DNA of 6,918 nt from Lysobacterales bacterium (GTDB lineage: Bacteria; Pseudomonadota; Gammaproteobacteria; Xanthomonadales; Rhodanobacteraceae). Below the pieces are notes generated by a model. It saw only the letters and a program-made list of their open reading frames with translations, did no database searches and was not told where the DNA came from. Shown one piece after another: positions 1 through 6,700 of this stretch. The stretch lies in contig JAAFHE010000201.1 in the NCBI GenBank assembly GCA_013298265.1, positions 1 through 6,918 on the forward strand, written 5' to 3'. The position numbers and the translations under genes are program-made. Numbering within the stretch: the stretch's first letter is position 1; the number at the start of each line of letters is the position of its first letter.

Positions 1-716
1 CGGATCCGCGTCGTGCAGCGGTCGCGGACCAGCGCGACGGCACGGAAGCTGTCGTACGACAGCGGCAGGTAGAGTCCCGACGGCATCGACGATGACGATT
101 CGCCGGCCGAGTCGAGGCCCGGCAGCGCACCCGCGACACACGTCACGCCGCCGTCCAGCAGTGCAGGATGGAACATGTACTTCGCGCGGTCGGCGCTGGC
201 TTCGTCGCCGAGCGAGACGTCGGCAAACGCGTGCGTCGTCGACGAGTAGGCTTGTCCGCGCACCTGCATGAAGCCGTCATGCGAGAGACCGCGCTCGCGG
301 AACGACGAGTAGATCGCGTCCGTGGCCCTGGTCTGCTGACGCAACGGTGCGACGGACTGATCCTCCTCGGGATCGAACGACGCCGCCGCGCGGTGCATCT
401 CGCCGACGGCGTAGCGCGCCTTGTCGGCGACCACGCGGCCGTCCTGCTGCCGCGTGCCGTCGATCAGCACCTGCCAGACGCCCGGCCGCACGTCGAGCAC
501 CTGCATGTCCACGAGGATGTCTTCGGTGCCGGGCAGCACCATCGGCTGGTGTATGGCCAGCCTACGCAGTTCCAGTCCGGCGAAGTCGTGGCCCTCGCGG
601 CGGAAGTACTGGTAGATCATGTCGATGTAGGCGAGTCCGGGCAGGATCTTCAGCCCGTGCACCCGGTGCACCGACACGAGCGGATTGGAATTGCGAAGAA
701 CGAATTTCTTGCTCAT
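1..716 (-). CDS. Polyketide synthase beginning with a dehydratase domain; 3' end outside window
   Basis: The first 238 residues of a second PKS protein, running off the left edge. ATG at 714-716 is the only possible start: reading upstream in frame there is no ATG, GTG or TTG before a stop codon, and the next internal ATG (codon 33) lies after the catalytic motif. The protein opens almost at once with a hot-dog-fold PKS dehydratase: HxxxGxxxxP is residues 17-26 (catalytic His17), followed by LPG-containing beta-strand segments, then HPALLD at 183-188 with catalytic Asp188. It should eliminate water from a beta-hydroxyacyl-ACP. The preceding protein ends in a non-elongating KS, so this DH is the second half of a split dehydrating bimodule. 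Further domains (ACP, KS and others) are expected beyond the window but not seen. Oddity: the DxxxQ/H position is Thr192. Confidence 0.93.
   Translation of the reverse strand, partial: MSKKFVLRNSNPLVSVHRVHGLKILPGLAYIDMIYQYFRREGHDFAGLELRRLAIHQPMVLPGTEDILVDMQVLDVRPGVWQVLIDGTRQQDGRVVADKARYAVGEMHRAAASFDPEEDQSVAPLRQQTRATDAIYSSFRERGLSHDGFMQVRGQAYSSTTHAFADVSLGDEASADRAKYMFHPALLDGGVTCVAGALPGLDSAGESSSSMPSGLYLPLSYDSFRAVALVRDRCTTRI
78..716 (-). other. N-terminal dehydratase (DH) domain of the downstream PKS
   Basis: The N-terminal hot-dog half carries HRVHGLKILPG (residues 17-27, His17 codon 666-668). The second half carries HPALLDGGVT (183-192, Asp188 codon 153-155). YLPLSYDSFR (216-225) matches the strand that normally follows. 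Only 16 residues precede the catalytic His, so there is no separate N-terminal docking helix. The expected Gln/His four residues after Asp188 is Thr192. The left border is approximate, and the domain probably continues outside the window. Confidence 0.88.
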
Positions 717-774
717 GACTGGCGCGTCCCCATTGCGATGCCCGACCTTCGGCGCTGCATGCGTGCCGTGTGAT
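717..774 (-). promoter_or_regulatory. 58-bp gap between the two PKS genes, with a weak ribosome-binding site
   Basis: The gap on the coding strand holds GGGGA at 727-731, 10 bases before the ATG at 714-716. It is the only plausible, though weak, Shine-Dalgarno match. I see no -35/-10 pair and no T-tract terminator, so the two genes are most likely cotranscribed. Confidence 0.4.
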
Positions 775-3700
775 TCACTCCCAGGCTCCTTCCGTCACCA
801 GATCGCCCTCGCCCCAGGGATCGGTGGCATCGGCCTGCGCCCAGACCTGCTGCGGTTCCGCTGACGGCGCCACCGATGCTGACGGCGCGGCCGAGGCTGG
901 CGTACCGGCCGTGCTGACGTTGATCCGGTGCAGCGCCGGCACCGGCAGCGGCTGTCGCCAGACATCCGCGTGCGCAACGCTGCCTTCCACGATCACATGG
1001 GCATTCGTGCCCCCGTCGGCGAACGAGTTGATCGCCGCCACCCGCGCTGCCTCGCCCCAGGGCCGCAACTCGCGCGAAAAGCGGAACGGCGATGCGTCCA
1101 GGTCGTAGTGCGCCATCGGCTCCCGCGCCGACAGGAACGGTACGCGCTGGCCGTGATGCAGCATCAGGACGACCTTGATCAGGCTCGCGATACCCTCCGC
1201 ACACAGCGGATGGCCGATGTTCGGCTTCATCGATCCGAGTTCGCACGGCTGCACCCGCTCCGGGCGATACACCGCCTCGATCGCACGCAATTCCAGCAAG
1301 TCCGTGATCTCCGAACCCGAGCCGTTCACGTCGATGTGGCTGATATCCTCGGCGCGCCAGCCGCTGCGCTGCAGCGCCCGCCGCATCACGTCCTTCTGCG
1401 CGTGCACGTTCGGCGCCGTAGGACCTGCCGTGCGGCCGTCGTTGTTCACCGCCGCCGCCCGCACCAGCGCGTAGATCCGGTCACCGTCGGCCACCGCCTG
1501 CGCCTGGCGCTTGAGCACTACCATCCCTATTCCTTCGCCCAGAATCGCCCCCTGCGCCCGGCGATCGAATATGTGGAACTCGCCGCGCTGCAGGATGCCG
1601 CGCTGCTCGAACATCCGCAGCGCCCCCGGACCGTTCAACAGGCTTACCCCGCCCACCAGCGCCGCATCAATCTCGCCGCCGCGCAGACCCTGCATCGCCA
1701 TGTTCAATGCCACCAGGGCTGACGAGCACGCCGTGTCCACCACGAGGCTCGGCCCGCGCAGGTCGAAGAACTGCGAGACGTTCGCCGCCAGGTAGTTCTG
1801 GCCCATCGCCAGGATCGGATTGACCGCCTCGCTCAGGCTCACCGGGTCCGCGTGGTACTGACCGCGCGCGCCCAGGAAAACACCGCTGCGCGTGCCCTTG
1901 AGCTCCGCCGCCGAGTAGCCTGCGTGATGCCACGCCTTGAGGCTTTCTTCCAGCACCAGCAGCGCCTGACGATCCATCGCCCGCGCGTCGGCCAGCGCCA
2001 GATGGAAGTATTCCGGATCGAAGTGGTTCACATCCTCCAGCAGCGCCGCCCAGTCGTCCGCACCCGTCTCACCCCAGCGCGACGACGGGACCGGCGCAAT
2101 CGCGCTACGGCCCTGGGCGAGCAGATCCCAGTAGCCCGACACGTCGTTCGCTCCGGCAAACCGGCACGACAGTCCCACGATCGCCAGCGCCTCGTCCGCC
2201 ACCGGCGATGGCACGGCAGAGGCCCGCTCCGGCGCCGTCCCCGCCGGTGGGACCGGCACAAACGATACGACCTCCAGCGGCGGCGGCGCAGCCGCCTCGC
2301 CGGTCGACAGGTTAGCCCGCAGCACCGTTTCGTACTTCGACACCAGCCAGCGCGCAAACGCGGTGATCGTCTGATGCTCGTACAGCATCGACGGATCCAG
2401 CGCATCGTTCACCTGCGCGCCGATCGGCACCAGCACCTGCATCAGCAGCACCGAGTCCACGCCGTAGTCCGGCAGCGGCGTCTGTACGTCGACCTTCTCC
2501 AGCGGCATCTGCAGCTGCTGCGCAAACAGCGCGCGCAGCCAGCCTTCCACCTGCCCCAACAGCCCTGCGCCCGACGGCACCGGCATCGGCACGGCGGTCG
2601 GCGCCGCGGCCCGTGCGTTCGCACGCGCTACGGGCGGGCCGCGACGCCGCAGCAGCCGCGACGCCGCAAAACGCGAACCGTCCACCTGCAGCGGCGCCAG
2701 CACACCGCGCCGCTGCGTCGACACGATCCGGTCCAGCCAGTCCATGCCCTGTGCGTCGCTGTGGCTCAACAGGCCCAGCTCGCGGTACACGCGGCTCTTC
2801 ACCTCGCCCATCCCACTCTCGTTCCAGCTACCCCACTGCACGCTCACGACCGGCAGACCACCAGCCTGCTCGCGCCGCGCCACCTGGTCCATGTACGCGT
2901 TCGCCATCGCGTAGTCGGCCTGGCCCGTCGCCAGGTCCGGCACCGCCGCCGAAATCGACGAGAACAGCAGGCAGAAGCGCAGCGGCGCATCGCGCAGACC
3001 GGCCAGCAGCGTTTCCAGACCCGACACCTTCGGCGCCAGCACAGCGGCCATGCCGTCGAGCGTCTTGCGCACGAACGCCGGTATCTGCGCATCGGCCACA
3101 CCGGCACAATGCAGCACGCCGTGGATCGGTCCCAGATCCCGCAAGCGGTCCATCTCCTGCGCCAGCGCCGTCGCGTCGCACAGGTCGACCGACGTCACCT
3201 CGACCGCCACGCCGTCGGCCTGCAGCGCCAGCAACGCGCGCAACTTGTGCCCGGTCGCATCCCCCTGCACCGCCCGCGCCTGCCACTGTGACCGCTCGGG
3301 CAACACCTCGCGACCCGTCAGCACCAGCCGCTTCACCCCATGCCGCCGCACGAAATGCCGCGCGCACGCCAGACCCAGACCCCGCGTCCCGCCGGTGATC
3401 CACAGCACGCCCTCGGTTGCCCAGTCCAGCTCCGCCGACGCGCCCAATTCCACTTCTTCCAATTGCGCGCAGTAACGCCGACCGTCCCGATACCGCACCT
3501 CGACCGCGTCATCCTCCGCGCCCAGCTCCTGCACGACCTGCGCTATCCACGCCTCGCCCTCACCCGATTCCAGGTCCACGTGACGCGACCGGATCCGGCC
3601 GTACTCGCTCTGCAGCATCCCGAACAGGCCGGCCTGCAGCGCACCCGCGTCACCTCGCGTCACACACAGCGCACGGCCGCCCTGCGACGCCCGTGCCTGC

Positions 3701-6700
3701 ACCCACGCCTGCACGATCTCCACCCAGGCCAGACGCTCGTACGACACCGCGCCACAACCGGTCACGTCCACCAGCGCGTCCCACTCGCTCCAGTCCGACG
3801 CACCACGCCAGCCGTCCTCGTCGCTGCGCACGATCCGCGTCTGCGCCCAGCCCGCCGACAACGCCTGCGCCACACCCTGCGTGCTGGCGTCCGACACGAT
3901 CAGCACACCGCCGACCACCTCAGTCCCCGACAGCACCGCCTCCTGCCAGCCCTTCACCAGCACGCTCTCGCGCACTACTGCTGCGGCCGTCTGCTCCACC
4001 GCCGGCTCCAGATCCGCCTCGCGCAAACTGATCCAGTAACGCTCGCGCTCGAACGGATAGGTCGGCAGCGCGATGCGGCGCGGCGGCAGCGGGCCAAACA
4101 ACCGCGCCCACGGCAATGCATATCCCTGGCAGTACAGATCCGTCAGCGCATACAGCGCTTCCTGCCGACGCAGCCCGACCAGACCCGCGCCGTCGAGTCG
4201 CTCGAACAGGCTATGCGCGTACTCCGTCAGCGCCGCCTGCCCGACGAATTCACGCGGAACCACGCCGCGGAACAGGTTCGGCAGGCGCTCGCCCGTCTGC
4301 AACTGCCGTAGCAGATGCTCCGCGTTGTCGCTGCCTTCCACGACCACCGCGCAGCGATGCGCGAAGTGCTGCCGTCCGCACAACAGCGTGTGACTCATCG
4401 CCGTCAGCGCCTCGGCGTCCCACTCGCGCCGCAACAACAGGTCGATCAGATCAGCGATCTTTCGCTGCAGCGCCTCGGCGCTCTTGGCCGACAGCACCAG
4501 CGGCACGGCCTGCAATGCGCGTATCGGTGTCTCGCGCACGCGATGGTCCTGCAGCACGAGGTGTGCGTTCGTTCCGCTCATGCCGAACGCGCTCACGCCG
4601 ACGGTTCGCGCCCGCGCTGCGCTGCGCGGCCACTGCCGGCTGTCCGGACCGACCCACAGCGCGCTGTCCTGCCAGTCGATGTAGTCGCTCGGCTGCTCGC
4701 AGTTCAAGCTGCCCGGGATCGTCTCGAGCCGCAACGACAGAACCGCACCGACCAGGCTGAGCAAACCCGAAGCCGCAAACGAGTGGCCGAAGTTGCACTT
4801 CGTCGAAACGATGGCGCAATGCGCGTCGGCTCCCTGACGTGCGCCGAAGACCTCACGCAGCGCATTGATCTCCACCGGATCACCCAGGCGCGTGCCGGTA
4901 CCGTGCGTCAGCATCAGGTCGACGTCTTCCGGCCGCACCCGCGCCTGCTCCAGGACCGTCTGGATCAGCTGCGCCTGCGACGCGCCGTTCGGCGCCGTGA
5001 TGCCATTGGTCTTGCCGTCGTAGTTGATGCCGCTGGCGCGGATCACCGCATGGATCGGGTCACCGTCGGCTTCCGCCTGCGACAGTCGTTTGAGCACGAC
5101 CGCCACGACCGCTTCGCCGGGCACCATACCGTTGGCGCGACGGTCGAACGCGTAGCAGCAGCCGTCCGGCGAAAGCATTCCCGCCTGGCTCATGCTCATG
5201 TACGTCTGCGCCATCAGCGAGACGCTCGCACCCGCCGCGATGGCGGTATCGCACTCGCCGGCGCGCAGGCTCAGGCAGGCCTGATGCGCCGCTACCATGC
5301 CCGACGAGCATGAGGTGTTGATCGCCATCGCCGGGCCACGCAGGTTCAGGAAATACGACAGGCGAGAGGCAAGGATCGCCTCGTGCGTACCGGTCAGGGA
5401 GCCCTGCCCGCCCACCAGGAGCTGGTATTCGCCCTGTTCCACACCGACGAACACGCCGACCGTGTGGCGCTGCAGCTGAGCCTCGCCGTAAGCAGCGTCT
5501 TCGAGCGCGTTCCACGCTTCCTGCAACAGCAGCCGCTGGCGCGGATCCGTGACCTGCGCTTCGCGCGGCGAGATCTCGAAGAACAGCGGATCGAACTCAT
5601 CGACGCCGGGCATGGCCGCAAGCCATTTGCTCTTGAGCAGGCCGCTGGCGAAATCTTCGCGCCAGTCGAACCGCTCGAGCGCGATCTCCGACACCGCCGA
5701 ACGTCCTTCCGCGAGAATCTTCCACATTTCCTCGGTCGTTCGCGCGTCGGGGAAACGGCCGCTCATGCCGATGATCGCGATCGGCTCGTGCGGGGACGGT
5801 GCGCCGCTGCGTGACGACGCTGCGGCGACGCGACTCGAACGCACCGTACGGCGCGTCGCAATGGCCGCTGGCGGCGGTGCCGGTTCGACGACAGCGTCGG
5901 CACCGCCGTAGCACTGCTCCAGCCGCTCGCGATGTCCGGCCAGCAGATACGCCGAGACTTTTTCCAGGCTCGAATGACTGAAGAAGACCGCCGGCGTGAC
6001 CTCGATCGCATAGTGCGCCGAGATGCGCTTGGCCCACTGCGCCAGCGTGATCGAATCAAATCCGTAGTCGGCGAGATTGTCCTGCGCCTGGATCTGGTCA
6101 CGGCTCAGTTTCAGCAGATCGCCAATCTGCTGCTTGAGATCCCACTGCACGCACTGCTCGATCGGGAAGCCACGCAGTTCCGGCCGGCGTCGCGCGGTGC
6201 CCGGCGCCGGCGCCGTGATTTCCGGAGCAACCGCAACCGGTTCGCGCAGGCCCAGGGCCTGTTCGATGCGGTCACGTCGGCCATTCATCACGAGATAGTG
6301 CCCGTCGGCCTCGCCGAGCAGACGTTCGAACGTCGCGATGCCTTCTTCCGCCGTCAGCGCCCGCTGGCCGCTGGTCTGCAGGTATAGCTGCGTGTTCGCG
6401 GCGTCGCCTGTGCCCATGCCGCTGTCGGCCCATACCGGCCAGGCGATCGCGATGCGCTTGAACCGACTCTGCACGTTGTCGGCATAGGCCATCTCGAAGC
6501 GATTGGCCATGGCGTAGTCGGCGCTGCCGAAATCGCCAAGTACGCCGGAACTCGAAGTGAAGTAGCAGATGAACCGCAGCGGCTGGTCCGCAAAGACGTC
6601 GTCCAGCACCTGCGTGCCACGCACCTTCGGCGCAAGGACACGCGCGAACGCCTCGGGCGAGCGCTCGAACAAGGTTCCTCCCTCGATCAGGCCCGCCGCG

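Noticed and set aside
750..768. Imperfect hairpin in the gap between the two genes as a possible terminator
   Set aside because: The stem is about 6 bp with a 2-base bulge and no T-run follows on the coding strand. It is better seen as chance structure in GC-rich DNA.
786..791. AAGGAG on the coding strand as the ribosome-binding site of the DH gene
   Set aside because: It is about 70 bases upstream of the ATG and inside the last codons of the preceding gene, too far to act on that start.
713..1246. Minus-strand open frame of 177 codons spanning the gene junction
   Set aside because: It reads the 3' end of the KS0-coding sequence in another frame, with a Gly/Arg/Ala-rich translation and no known motif. 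The overlapping KS frame has clear catalytic motifs.
1324..1326. The Asn at the KS0 histidine position as a sequencing error
   Set aside because: Only one base separates AAC from CAC, but the rest of the motif and the DPQxR motif are changed too. The pattern fits known non-elongating KSs, and a DH follows as expected.
1852..3291. Long open frame on the plus strand (479 codons), and other plus-strand frames at 168-773, 3340-4311 and 4315-5313
   Set aside because: They lie fully antisense to well-supported PKS domains and their translations are rich in Arg, His, Gln and Pro with no recognisable fold. They are by-products of G/C-rich third codon positions on the minus strand.
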